A DNA stretch of 64,000 nucleotides from Novosphingobium profundi (GTDB lineage Bacteria; Pseudomonadota; Alphaproteobacteria; Sphingomonadales; Sphingomonadaceae). Positions 17,984 to 26,071 of the stretch are shown one piece after another. How positions within the stretch are numbered: position 1 is the stretch's first letter; each line of letters starts with the position of its first letter. The position numbers were made by a program, and so were the translations under genes. Below the pieces are notes generated by a model. The model did no database searches, was not told the DNA's origin, and saw nothing but the letters and a program-made list of their open reading frames with translations. The stretch lies in contig NZ_JAIVLF010000003.1 of the NCBI RefSeq assembly GCF_020524485.1, forward strand, positions 744,001-808,000, written 5' to 3'.

Positions 17984-19081
17984 TCAGCTGCCGGATTGCA
18001 GGTTTGCGGCCCAGGCTAGTCTTCGAAGCTCGGGCGCGATCTCTTGGCCGAACCGCTGGGCATCGGCCATCCAGTCGAAGCCGGTGAGAAGAAAGTTGTC
18101 GATGCCGGCCCTGCGGTAGCGCATCAGCGCCTCGACAAGCGTCTCGGGTGATCCCACGAGGCACATAACCTGGAGGCGGCCTTGCGTCGCCAGGGTCAGT
18201 CCGGTCCAAAGACAAGGGTCGGCCTCGGCCGCATCCGCCTGCGCCGCCTTGGCCGTCAGGTCCTGCGCCGCCTTGCCCAGGTCGCGGCCGAGTGTGCCGT
18301 GCGCCGCCTGACGCTGCTCGACGCCCTGCAACAGATGGCCAGCCCGTTCCCAAGCGGCTTCATCGCTGTCCGCGATGACCAGGCGCATCGACATCGACAT
18401 GCGCGGGTTACGGCCGTGGCGGGCCGCTTCGGCGCGCACTTTCGTGACCTGCTCGGTAATCTGGGCGACGCTGCCGGGACCCAGCGCGTAGACATCGGCC
18501 AGCTCGGCACCGAATTTCACGGCAAGTTCCGACATCCCGGCCCAGAAGACCGGGATCGCCCCGTTCACCGGATGGACCTCGCTGCCCGCCTGCTCGCACA
18601 TGTACCACTCTCCCGAATGGTCGAACGGCTCGCCGCCGGCCCACATGCGGCGCAGGATGCGCACGTATTCGTTGCTGCGGCGGTAGCGTTCTTCCTTGGT
18701 GTGGTAGTCGCCATCGCAGCGCGTCTCGATGTCCGAAAAGGCGGTGATGATGTGGACACCGGCCCGCCCCCCGGAAAACTGGTCCAACGTGGCCAGCGCG
18801 CGCGCGGCCATGGTCGGTGCAATGAAGCCGGGACGGTGGGCCACCATCAATTTCAGGCGGCTTGTGGCCGCGGCCGCCCAGCTGGCCGTCACCAGGCTAT
18901 CGGCCGATCGTGCGTTCTGCCCGATCAGGACCCGGTCATAGCCAGCCTCCTCGTAGCCGCGCGCGGCTTGCGCGATGAAGTCCGGGTCATAAGGGGACGG
19001 TGCAGGACTTGCTTCCGAGCCGCGATAGGGCGCCACCAGGCCGACCAGTTCGATTTCATGCGTAGACATCGCCATTTCCAT
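17984..19081 (-). CDS. LLM-class FMN-dependent monooxygenase (SsuD-like) 1
   Basis: Bacterial-luciferase-like TIM-barrel monooxygenase resembling alkanesulfonate monooxygenase SsuD, expected to use reduced FMN supplied by a separate reductase plus O2. Conserved stretches include AARGYEEAGYDRVLIGQNA, LMVAHRPGFIAPTMAARALATLD, GRAGVHIITAFSDIE, RYRRSNEYVRILRRMW and the C-terminal LVGSPETLVEALMRYRRAGIDNFLLTGF. At 365 aa it is normal in length; ATG 19081 is used, but ATG 19069 (MSTHEIEL) is an equally plausible start. It lies last in a minus-strand operon after two hydrolases and a related LLM gene. No flavin reductase is encoded nearby. Confidence 0.9.
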   Translation of the reverse strand: MEMAMSTHEIELVGLVAPYRGSEASPAPSPYDPDFIAQAARGYEEAGYDRVLIGQNARSADSLVTASWAAAATSRLKLMVAHRPGFIAPTMAARALATLDQFSGGRAGVHIITAFSDIETRCDGDYHTKEERYRRSNEYVRILRRMWAGGEPFDHSGEWYMCEQAGSEVHPVNGAIPVFWAGMSELAVKFGAELADVYALGPGSVAQITEQVTKVRAEAARHGRNPRMSMSMRLVIADSDEAAWERAGHLLQGVEQRQAAHGTLGRDLGKAAQDLTAKAAQADAAEADPCLWTGLTLATQGRLQVMCLVGSPETLVEALMRYRRAGIDNFLLTGFDWMADAQRFGQEIAPELRRLAWAANLQSGS

Positions 19082-19118
19082 CCATTCCGATTGTATGGGG
19101 CAAGGACCGGGTGCAGCT

Positions 19119-20192
19119 TCAGGCGGCGCAGCGCGTGCGCGTACGGTCCATCAGTTCGGCGCCGAAAAGGCGGGCATCGGCGATGGCGTCGTAGCCGCTG
19201 ATGATGAATTTGGAGAAACCCAGTTCGTGGTATTCAGCCAGCGCTTCGGCAACTTGGTCATGGCTGCCAACCAGGCATCCCAGCGCAGGACGCCCGGTCG
19301 GGACACGGGTAATCCCTGCCCAGAGCCGACCGGCCAGGGCATCGCGGGTGCACTCATCCTTGGCGCGCGCGATGGTGGTCGTCCGGGTTTCGCCGGGCAA
19401 GGCTGCAAAGCGGCCGTTGTCGACGACTTCGGCGATCAGTTGATCCTGCATGGCGTGCGCGCGCTCCCAGGCCTGGGCCTCGGTATCCGCGCATAGGACC
19501 CTGAGCGAGGTGAGCAGCTCCATCGATCGCCCCTGCCGCTTTGCGCGTTCGCGCACGTCCTGGGCCGGTGCGCGCAGGGCCTGAGCCGCGAAGCCGGGAA
19601 AGGCGTAGACGTCCGCCACGCGCGATCCGTAGTCGAGCGAAGCCTCGGAGCTGCCGCCCCAGAAGATCGGTATCGTGCCGCCACTTTCAGGCCGGACGTC
19701 CGGGCGCACGTGGGCAAAGCCGTTCTCGATGGTGTAGAACTCGCCCGCGTGATCAAACGGGGCCGGGCTCGTCCAGGCCTTGCGCATCACTTCGACGTAT
19801 TCATGGCTGCGCCGGTAGCGTTGCTCCTTGGTCGTGTAGTCGCCGTCCGCTTTCACTTCCTCATCATCGCCTCCGGTGATGATGTGAACGGCGCAGCGCC
19901 CATTGCTCATGCGATCGAGCATCGCAAACATGCGCGCGGCCATCGTCGGGGCAATGAAGCCGGGGCGATGCGCGAGCATGAAGCCCAGCTTCGAGGTCGC
20001 CGCGGCGGCCCAGGTGGCGATGGGCAGGCTGTCGGGCCGGTGCGCGGAATTGGCGATGAGCACGCGGGCGAACCCGGCCTCTTCATGCGCCCGCGCGCAG
20101 TCTTCCACGAATTGCGTATCGACGTCCTCGTAGGGAGTCGGGCGAATTTCGGAATAGTCGTTCCAATGCAGGATGCCGAAGAATTCGATCAT
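19119..20192 (-). CDS. LLM-class FMN-dependent monooxygenase (SsuD-like) 2
   Basis: 357-aa luciferase-family monooxygenase, paralogous to the genes at 17984 and 24956. The start at ATG 20192 gives MIEFFGILHWNDYSEIRP, matching the family N-terminus (beta-1 of the TIM barrel). The FMN/substrate barrel is seen in FARVLIANSAHRPDSLPIATW, MLAHRPGFIAPTMAARMFAMLD and HIITGGDDEEVKADGDY, with CLVGSHDQVAEALAEYHELG near the C-terminus. It may catalyse a Baeyer-Villiger, desulfonation or C-S/C-N cleaving oxidation; family membership alone does not decide. It sits 37 bases from the next gene downstream and the same distance from the hydrolase upstream. Confidence 0.9.
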   Translation of the reverse strand: MIEFFGILHWNDYSEIRPTPYEDVDTQFVEDCARAHEEAGFARVLIANSAHRPDSLPIATWAAAATSKLGFMLAHRPGFIAPTMAARMFAMLDRMSNGRCAVHIITGGDDEEVKADGDYTTKEQRYRRSHEYVEVMRKAWTSPAPFDHAGEFYTIENGFAHVRPDVRPESGGTIPIFWGGSSEASLDYGSRVADVYAFPGFAAQALRAPAQDVRERAKRQGRSMELLTSLRVLCADTEAQAWERAHAMQDQLIAEVVDNGRFAALPGETRTTTIARAKDECTRDALAGRLWAGITRVPTGRPALGCLVGSHDQVAEALAEYHELGFSKFIISGYDAIADARLFGAELMDRTRTRCAA

Positions 20193-20229
20193 GGAGTGTC
20201 CGTTTCGTGGATCGTTGCGAGGTGGTGCC

Positions 20230-21261
20230 TCAACGCTCGGCGGGCTCGGGCGCACGGGGCGTGACCGGGGTGACGTCGGCCAGAAAGGCGTCGATCAGGT
20301 GCCCGAAGCGTTCAGGCACTTCCAGCGGGGGATAGTGCCCGACATCGCGAAGAAGCAGCGTGGAAACAGGCGCGTTCTCCAGGGCGGCGGCAAGCTCACG
20401 TGCGGCGGATACCGGCAGCACCGGGTCGCGCGTGCCCCAGATCAGGAGGACCGGAACCTGGATCGCAGCAAGGGCCTGCGTGGTCGCCGGGGCATCGTCG
20501 AGCGCTTCGACGATCGCAAGCCGGTCAGGGAAAGGCGGGCGACGGTTCATGTCGTAGTATTCATCGACGATGGCATCGGGCGCACGCTCGGGTTCGCCGG
20601 TGTAGAAATCGAAATAGGCACGCCAGTAGGAGCGGGGACGGAAAATTTTGCTCTTGCGGCCCGTGGCAGGCGTGGAGCGCGCCAGTTCGCGGGCCAGCGC
20701 GGCGCTCAGCTTCATGCCCTTGCCGTCGGCGCGCCCGATGGGCGTGTTCGAAAGGACCAGCCTGTCCACCGTGTCCGGATTGCGGGCGGCGAAATAGAAG
20801 GAAATCGCGCCCCCGCTCGAAACGCCCACCAGGTTGGCGTGCGACACGTTCAGGTGCTCGAGCAGGGCTTCAAGAACCAGGACGGGGTAGAGTGGCCGGT
20901 TGTACAGCGCTTCGGGCGGCGGGCTGGAAAGGCCCATGCCGGGCACGTCCCAGGCGATGACGCGGTAGTGCCGGCTCAGCGTGTCGATTATGCCCGCGTA
21001 CGTGCGCAGCGAGGAACTCGACCCGTGCGACAGAACCAGCACGGGGCCTTCGCCGACATCGATGTAGTGCACCTGCGTGCCCAGCAGCGTGGCGTAGCGT
21101 GTGCGCGGCATGGCGTACTTCTCGCGCAACTGCGTGAGGGCCATTGTCGGCGCGTCGGATGCGGGCTCTGTCGCGGCGCGTGCAGGCACACTGCAAGCGA
21201 GGCCGGGCAGGAGAAGGGACAGGGCCACGGCCAGGAAGCCGCGCAAAGCATGATTGGTCAC
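20230..21261 (-). CDS. Alpha/beta hydrolase, exported
   Basis: 343-aa alpha/beta-hydrolase of the haloalkane dehalogenase/meta-cleavage hydrolase/epoxide hydrolase group. It has a signal peptide (FLAVALSLLLPGLACSVPARA). The core has the oxyanion stretch LVLSHGSSSSLRTYAG, the nucleophile elbow VGVSSGGAIS with Ser, an acidic residue in LLIWGTRDPVLPV and the catalytic His in DVGHYPPLE. The start is GTG 21261, overlapping the upstream hydrolase stop (GTGA), so translation is coupled. A periplasmic ester- or lactone-hydrolysing role downstream or upstream of the LLM oxygenases is inferred. Confidence 0.88.
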   Translation of the reverse strand: MTNHALRGFLAVALSLLLPGLACSVPARAATEPASDAPTMALTQLREKYAMPRTRYATLLGTQVHYIDVGEGPVLVLSHGSSSSLRTYAGIIDTLSRHYRVIAWDVPGMGLSSPPPEALYNRPLYPVLVLEALLEHLNVSHANLVGVSSGGAISFYFAARNPDTVDRLVLSNTPIGRADGKGMKLSAALARELARSTPATGRKSKIFRPRSYWRAYFDFYTGEPERAPDAIVDEYYDMNRRPPFPDRLAIVEALDDAPATTQALAAIQVPVLLIWGTRDPVLPVSAARELAAALENAPVSTLLLRDVGHYPPLEVPERFGHLIDAFLADVTPVTPRAPEPAER

Positions 21262-22292
21262 GTGCAGGTCTCCCGTGTGCCGACAGGTGGTGAACCGCCC
21301 GCCAGGCGGCGTTCGGGAGCTTCCAGGAACCAGTCGATGTCACGTCCGGCGCGAGGGGCTTCGCGCGGCAGGAAGTGGCCCGCGCCCGGATACCCGATCA
21401 GCAGCGGTGCATTCGGCGATACCGTGGTGGCGACCTTGCAGCCGATGGAAAGCGGCAGCATGGTTCCCGCATCGCCCCACATCACCAGCGTGGGGACGGT
21501 GACCGATGCAAGCTGCTCGGCGGTCGATTTCGATTTGTTCCCGTATTCCTTGGCCTCGAAACGCAGCGCATGGGTGAAGGTCTCCAGGTCGCGCTCGTTG
21601 CCGGGCTTGCGGTGCATGTCGTAGCTTTCCTGGACGAATTCGTCCGTCAGCACCGCCCGGTTGGCAATCAGCCGGTCGAACAGGTAGCGGTAGAACGCCT
21701 TGGGCCGGTAGATCGGCTTGAACACGTTGCTTTCCAGGAAGCGGAATGTGGCCGATGTCTTGGGGCGCATGTCCGGGGGCAGCGGGACGAGCGGAGCATT
21801 GGCCAGGATCAGGGCGCGGACCTGATCGGGGTGGGCCAACGAATAGCGCATCGCGATGGCGCTGCCCGTGGAAATGCCGCCCATCGCGTATGGGCCAAGC
21901 TTCTCGCGTTCCACCAGCCGTTCGATCAGCTGCTCAACCCGCTGCGGGCTGTAACGCCCCGAAGGATCCGGACCGGACAGGCCGTAGGGCGGCATATCGA
22001 TGCGGATGACCCGGTGGTGGCGGGCGAGATCGCGCGTCCAGTCGTCCCAGATGCGCAGCGACTGGTAGTGGCCATGGACAAGCAGCACGACAGGGCCCGT
22101 GCCCCTGTCGTCGATGTGCAGTTGGACGCCGTCCAGCGTGACATAGCGCGAATGGGGCGTTTCATACCGGGCACGCAGGTCCTCGAGCGGAATGGCAAAG
22201 ACGCCCAGGCGCGCAGACACGGCAAACGCGGCACCGACAAGGACGAGCAGGAGCACGATAGCTCCCGCACCTCGCAAGAGGGCTTTCAGCAT
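21258..22292 (-). CDS. Alpha/beta hydrolase with N-terminal membrane anchor
   Basis: 344-aa alpha/beta-hydrolase related to its downstream neighbour. The ATG at 22292 starts with a short basic segment and a hydrophobic helix (GAGAIVLLLVLVGAAFAVSA), so the enzyme is probably anchored facing the periplasm. Visible elements are VVLLVHGHYQSLRIWDDW (oxyanion region), MGGISTGSAIAMRYS around the nucleophile Ser, LVMWGDAGTMLP (acid region) and YPGAGHFLPREAP with the catalytic His. An in-frame extension upstream to 22436 would add a repetitive, non-conserved leader encoded by three 12-bp repeats, so the shorter start is preferred. It is the first enzyme gene after the LysR gene. Confidence 0.87.
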   Translation of the reverse strand: MLKALLRGAGAIVLLLVLVGAAFAVSARLGVFAIPLEDLRARYETPHSRYVTLDGVQLHIDDRGTGPVVLLVHGHYQSLRIWDDWTRDLARHHRVIRIDMPPYGLSGPDPSGRYSPQRVEQLIERLVEREKLGPYAMGGISTGSAIAMRYSLAHPDQVRALILANAPLVPLPPDMRPKTSATFRFLESNVFKPIYRPKAFYRYLFDRLIANRAVLTDEFVQESYDMHRKPGNERDLETFTHALRFEAKEYGNKSKSTAEQLASVTVPTLVMWGDAGTMLPLSIGCKVATTVSPNAPLLIGYPGAGHFLPREAPRAGRDIDWFLEAPERRLAGGSPPVGTRETCT

Positions 22293-22304
22293 GGCGTCGC
22301 CGCG

Positions 22305-22340
22305 CTTTTGGCCGCCCTTTTGGCCGCCCTTTTGGCCGCG
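22305..22340. repeat. Three tandem 12-bp repeats
   Basis: CTTTTGGCCGCC repeated three times (last base of the third copy changed) in the leader of the hydrolase gene. On the minus strand it would read as GGQK repeats if translated. Confidence 0.85.
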
Positions 22341-22454
22341 CTCTTTGCCGAGATTGTCTTCGCCGCACTTGCGCAGCGGCGTTGTCGTGTCGAAATCATG
22401 CGCGCAGTATGATCGGCAAGGGAGCCGCGCGCCCAATCGAAATGAGCGCCGCTG

Positions 22455-23393
22455 CTATGCGGCGAACGCATGGCTGGGAAAATCGGCCGCCGGTTGAGGC
22501 GCGCTCTCGGCAAAGACCTTGCGCAGATGCGCGGTCACGACCCGCAGGGCTCCACTCATCTGGGTGCGGCGCCGGGTGATGAGGCACAGCTGCGTGCCCA
22601 CCTCAGGGACGTCGCATTCGATGGCCCGCAAGGTGCCGTTTGCAAGGTCGTCGATCAGTTCGTTGCGATTCATCAGGCCGATAAGGTCCGCCTCCAAGAG
22701 AAACTTGCGCAACATCGTGGGAGAGGAACTGCGCACGCGGATGTTGTGCTCCTCCTCGACCAGGCCCAGCAGCCGTCGATAGAAGGCCTCGGCGTTGGGT
22801 TGGTGGAAGATGGCCCAGGGAAGGCTTGCCAAGGTGCGGGCCGAGATGCGCTCCCGGCGATGCACGGGATGCTGAGAGCGTGCCACCAGGATCATCGCGA
22901 TGTCCGCGATCGGGCGGAAATCGAGGTCGCCGGTATCCAGGTCGGACCGGCGCGCTTCGATCAGGGCATCCAGTTCGCCACGGCGCAGCTTTGCGAACTG
23001 GATATCGGGCACATCGTACTCGATCGAAAGGGTGATGTTCTGCTCGGAGACCGCCAGACCGGCAAAGGCGGCGGCCAGTCGCTCATCCGATGCGGTCGAG
23101 CCGATCCCGATGCGCACGTGGCCCAGTCCTCCGGCGCGCATGGCGCCCACATCGTCCAGCGCCTGTTCCATGCCATGCACGATCGAGCGGGCATGGTCGG
23201 CCAGAAGCTGTCCGTAACGCGTGGGGCGTACGCCGCGATGACCGCGCTCGAACAGTTCGACCCCGAGAGTGTCTTCCAGTGTCTTGATGCTGCGCGACAA
23301 GGTGGGCTGGGTGATGTTTTGCGCGCTGGAGGCCAACGTCATCGAACCGGTGTCGACGGCGGCAAGGAAATGTCTGAGCTGGCGTAACTGCAT
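22455..23393 (-). CDS. LysR-family transcriptional regulator
   Basis: 312-aa LysR-type regulator. ATG 23393 (MQLRQLRHFLAAVDTGSM) is the conserved N-terminus. The winged HTH is followed by ASSAQNITQPTLSRSIKTLE (recognition helix) and LFERGHRGVRPTRYG. The effector-binding domain runs from about residue 90 and is the CbnR/GalR-of-LysR type common beside catabolic genes. It lies between the two divergent arms of the LLM/hydrolase cluster and is the obvious candidate controller. The shared intergenic region 23394-23594 contains a 15-base poly-C tract. Confidence 0.9.
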   Translation of the reverse strand: MQLRQLRHFLAAVDTGSMTLASSAQNITQPTLSRSIKTLEDTLGVELFERGHRGVRPTRYGQLLADHARSIVHGMEQALDDVGAMRAGGLGHVRIGIGSTASDERLAAAFAGLAVSEQNITLSIEYDVPDIQFAKLRRGELDALIEARRSDLDTGDLDFRPIADIAMILVARSQHPVHRRERISARTLASLPWAIFHQPNAEAFYRRLLGLVEEEHNIRVRSSSPTMLRKFLLEADLIGLMNRNELIDDLANGTLRAIECDVPEVGTQLCLITRRRTQMSGALRVVTAHLRKVFAESAPQPAADFPSHAFAA

Positions 23394-23594
23394 GCTTCTC
23401 CTCCAGTCATTCATTGTTTGCATGGAAGAGGGCGTTGTTTCGATTATTCGAGCCAGTCGGCCCACGATAGTCTCCGCCTGTCAGACAGCGAATGCGGGTA
23501 TTTTCCTGCGCAAGTCCAGCTTGCTCCTGCTCTGACAGCGCATCGCATTCGATATCTCCCCCCCCCCCCCCCGCACGAATAGAGAGGGCATGTC
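23394..23594. promoter_or_regulatory. Divergent promoter region, LysR gene/symporter gene
   Basis: 201 bases between the divergent LysR and symporter genes; both promoters and the LysR binding site must lie here. A candidate interrupted palindrome was not settled by eye. The homopolymer C run at 23558-23572 lies 22 bases from the symporter start. Confidence 0.55.
23558..23572. repeat. Homopolymer tract of 15 C
   Basis: Fifteen consecutive C bases just upstream of the symporter start. Tracts of this length slip readily during replication and are also prone to sequencing error. Confidence 0.9.
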
Positions 23595-24959
23595 TTGGTT
23601 CCAGAACCACCTGTCGCGCGTAGCCAGCAGATAGGATGGGCCGTCGGATCGGCCGGGAGCACGACGATCCTCTACGTGCTCAACGTCATCCTGATGTACT
23701 ACATGGTCACCGCGCTCGGTCTCGATCCGGTCGTGGCCGGGGGCTTCATGCTCGCCGGGCGGGTCTACGATGCGGTCATCGATCTGCTGGTCGGCCATGG
23801 CAGCGACGCGACCCGCAGCCGCTGGGGGCGCCGCCGTCCCTGGATGGCCGCAGGGGCCGTGCTCAGCGCAGCAGGCATGGCGATGCTGTTCTCAGGTGTC
23901 TACGGACCCGGGCCGGCGGGCAACACCTATCTGGTCTGTGGCCTGCTCCTGACGTTTACCGGGTACTCCACCTTCTCCATTCCGGCCTCGGCGATGCCCG
24001 CCGAGATCACACGCAGCGCCGAGGTGCGCACCAGCCTGATGGCCTGGCGCACGTTCTTCATCCAGCTGGCTTCGCTGGCCGGTGGCGCCCTGGCTCCGGC
24101 GATGATTGCCTGGGGCGGAAGTTCCCTGGGGGCCTTCGCGATCATGGGGTATACCATGGCAGCGTTTGTCTTCGTGACGATGGCGACCTCCGTCATCGCG
24201 GTGGGAGGGCTTCCCGAAGGCGACCTGACGCGCGAGCCGTCCCAGCCCGGGCTTCGCCATGCCCTTTCAGGGTTCGGGCAGCTTTTCGCCAACCGGCCCT
24301 TCCTCGTGCTGCTTTGCGTCAAGTTCTGCGGGTTCATCGGATCGGCCGCGATCGGTGCGACCGGCCTCTTCTTCATGCGCGATATCCTCGGACGGGGCGA
24401 GGTCGGCATGGCGCAGTTCGCGCTCGCGAGCGGTATCCTGGGCACTTTAAGTGTGCCGCTCTGGCGCTGGCTCGCACGGGGGGCCAGCAAGCCGGTGATC
24501 TGCGCCGCAGCGCTGGGACTGTCGTGCGCGACAAGCGCCAGCTGGCTGCTGGCCAGTGCGCAGGAGCACGACCTGGTGTTCCTCGCGCGCAGCGCGATGG
24601 CCGGTTTCGCGACCACGGGAAGCCTCCTGATGACGCTTTCGATGCTGCCCGACACCATTGCCCACGGGGTGGTGCGCAGCGGCCAGCGCAAGGAGGGTTT
24701 CTACTCCGCATTCTTCGAATTCTTCCAGAAGGCCGCCTTTGCCATTGCGCCGTTTCTGGTTGGCTATCTCCTGCAGGCGAACGGTTATCGTTCCGGCCCT
24801 GGCGCCGTGCAGGACGCTGCCGCCCTCGAGGCAGTGCGCCTGTCCATGGCTTTGATCCCGGCCGTGGCACAAGCACTCGGCATCGTCCTGATCCTGCTTT
24901 TTTATAGACTCCCGGACTCTGGCCAGAGCGTGTCCGGCAACGAGGCTCTGCCCGCATGA
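23595..24959 (+). CDS. GPH-family sodium/proton symporter (MFS) 1
   Basis: 454-aa, twelve-helix transporter of the glycoside-pentoside-hexuronide:cation symporter family (MelB/XynB-like). The diagnostic helix-2/loop motif is GRVYDAVIDLLVGHGSDATRSRWGRRRPW (part shown), with cation-site acids. The start used is TTG 23595. A competing ATG at 23590 in another frame reaches a stop after fourteen codons, so a one-base change in the leader or in the poly-C tract region could alter expression. The 3' end overlaps the next LLM gene by ATGA. It probably imports the compound handled by the LLM enzymes. Confidence 0.87.
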   Translation: MVPEPPVARSQQIGWAVGSAGSTTILYVLNVILMYYMVTALGLDPVVAGGFMLAGRVYDAVIDLLVGHGSDATRSRWGRRRPWMAAGAVLSAAGMAMLFSGVYGPGPAGNTYLVCGLLLTFTGYSTFSIPASAMPAEITRSAEVRTSLMAWRTFFIQLASLAGGALAPAMIAWGGSSLGAFAIMGYTMAAFVFVTMATSVIAVGGLPEGDLTREPSQPGLRHALSGFGQLFANRPFLVLLCVKFCGFIGSAAIGATGLFFMRDILGRGEVGMAQFALASGILGTLSVPLWRWLARGASKPVICAAALGLSCATSASWLLASAQEHDLVFLARSAMAGFATTGSLLMTLSMLPDTIAHGVVRSGQRKEGFYSAFFEFFQKAAFAIAPFLVGYLLQANGYRSGPGAVQDAAALEAVRLSMALIPAVAQALGIVLILLFYRLPDSGQSVSGNEALPA

Positions 24960-26029
24960 CCATCGAGATTATCGGAACCTTCAACCACCGTGATTCCTCG
25001 GAGACGCGGCCGCGTTCGATGGGCGAGATCGAACCTGATTTCATCGCCCGGCTCGCGCAGGGGATGGAAGAGGCGGGCTTCGATCGGGTGCTGATCGCGC
25101 AGGCGGCGAGCTGGCCCGACGGGATCGTCTTTGCCACGCATCTGGCCGGGCTGACCCGGCGTCTCAAGTTCATGATCGCGCATCGCCCCGGCTTCATCGC
25201 ACCGACCATGGCCGCGCGCATGTTCGCAACGCTCGACCGATTGAGCGGGGGGCGGGTGGGTGTCCATATCATTTCGGCACCCAACGATGTCGAGACCCAG
25301 GCCGACGGGGATTTCCTGACACGCGATCGGCGTCACGAACGCAGCGCGGAATATATTCCCTTGCTGCGCCGGACCTGGAGCGGGGAGCGTTTCGATCATG
25401 ACGGCGAACATTTTCGTCTGCGCGGTGCCCAGTCGCTGGTGACCCCGCAGGGGGGCGCTTCGCTGCCGATCTTCTTTGGCGGTCAGTCCGAAAAGGCACT
25501 GCAGGTCGCCGGGGCGCATGCCGATGTCTACGCGATGGGCATTGACCGGCGCGATGCCGTTGCGGCGCTGATCGATCAGGTGCGCGCCGTTGCCCGGGCC
25601 ACGCCCGGGCGCACCGAGGCGCCCGATTTCTGCCTGTCGACGCGGATCATCCTGGGGCGCACGGAGGCCGAAGCGTGGGACAAGGCGCACGCCATCCTGA
25701 CGGACGTGGTGGCAGGGGTCGAGAAGACCCGCCGGGAAGGCACCGATGTGGGGGCTCTGGGCAAGAATGTCCTCGCCGAGGAGCGGGCCCGCGATGGGGA
25801 CGTGCTCGATGATCGGCTCTGGGTGGGTATCGCCCGCGCCACCGATTTCCAGAAAGCGGCAAGTGCCCTTGTGGGCACGCCCGACACGATCGCCCAGGCG
25901 CTCGAGCGCTACCACGAAATGGGCGTCAATCGCTTTCTCTTGAGTGGCTTCGATCCGCTCGAGGACAACGCGCAAATGGGGGAGCATCTCTTCCCGCGTC
26001 TGCGCCAGTTCGATCGCTGTCCGTCCTAG
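24956..26029 (+). CDS. LLM-class FMN-dependent monooxygenase (SsuD-like) 3
   Basis: 357-aa luciferase-family monooxygenase translationally coupled to the symporter (ATGA overlap). The N-terminus is MTIEIIGTFNHRDSSETRP; core blocks are GMEEAGFDRVLIAQAASWPDG, MIAHRPGFIAPTMAARMFATLD and GRVGVHIISAPNDVETQADGDF; the C-terminus has LVGTPDTIAQALERYHEMGVNRFLLSGF. It is close in pattern to the two minus-strand LLM paralogues, so all three probably act on related substrates. It needs an external FMN reductase, not found in this window. Confidence 0.9.
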   Translation: MTIEIIGTFNHRDSSETRPRSMGEIEPDFIARLAQGMEEAGFDRVLIAQAASWPDGIVFATHLAGLTRRLKFMIAHRPGFIAPTMAARMFATLDRLSGGRVGVHIISAPNDVETQADGDFLTRDRRHERSAEYIPLLRRTWSGERFDHDGEHFRLRGAQSLVTPQGGASLPIFFGGQSEKALQVAGAHADVYAMGIDRRDAVAALIDQVRAVARATPGRTEAPDFCLSTRIILGRTEAEAWDKAHAILTDVVAGVEKTRREGTDVGALGKNVLAEERARDGDVLDDRLWVGIARATDFQKAASALVGTPDTIAQALERYHEMGVNRFLLSGFDPLEDNAQMGEHLFPRLRQFDRCPS

Positions 26030-26071
26030 GGGGGCGCACACGAATTCAAGAATAAAACATGGGGAAGAAGC

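Noticed and set aside
20173..21624. Plus-strand frame of about 480 codons over the hydrolase pair
   Set aside because: Antisense to two coupled alpha/beta hydrolase genes with intact catalytic motifs.
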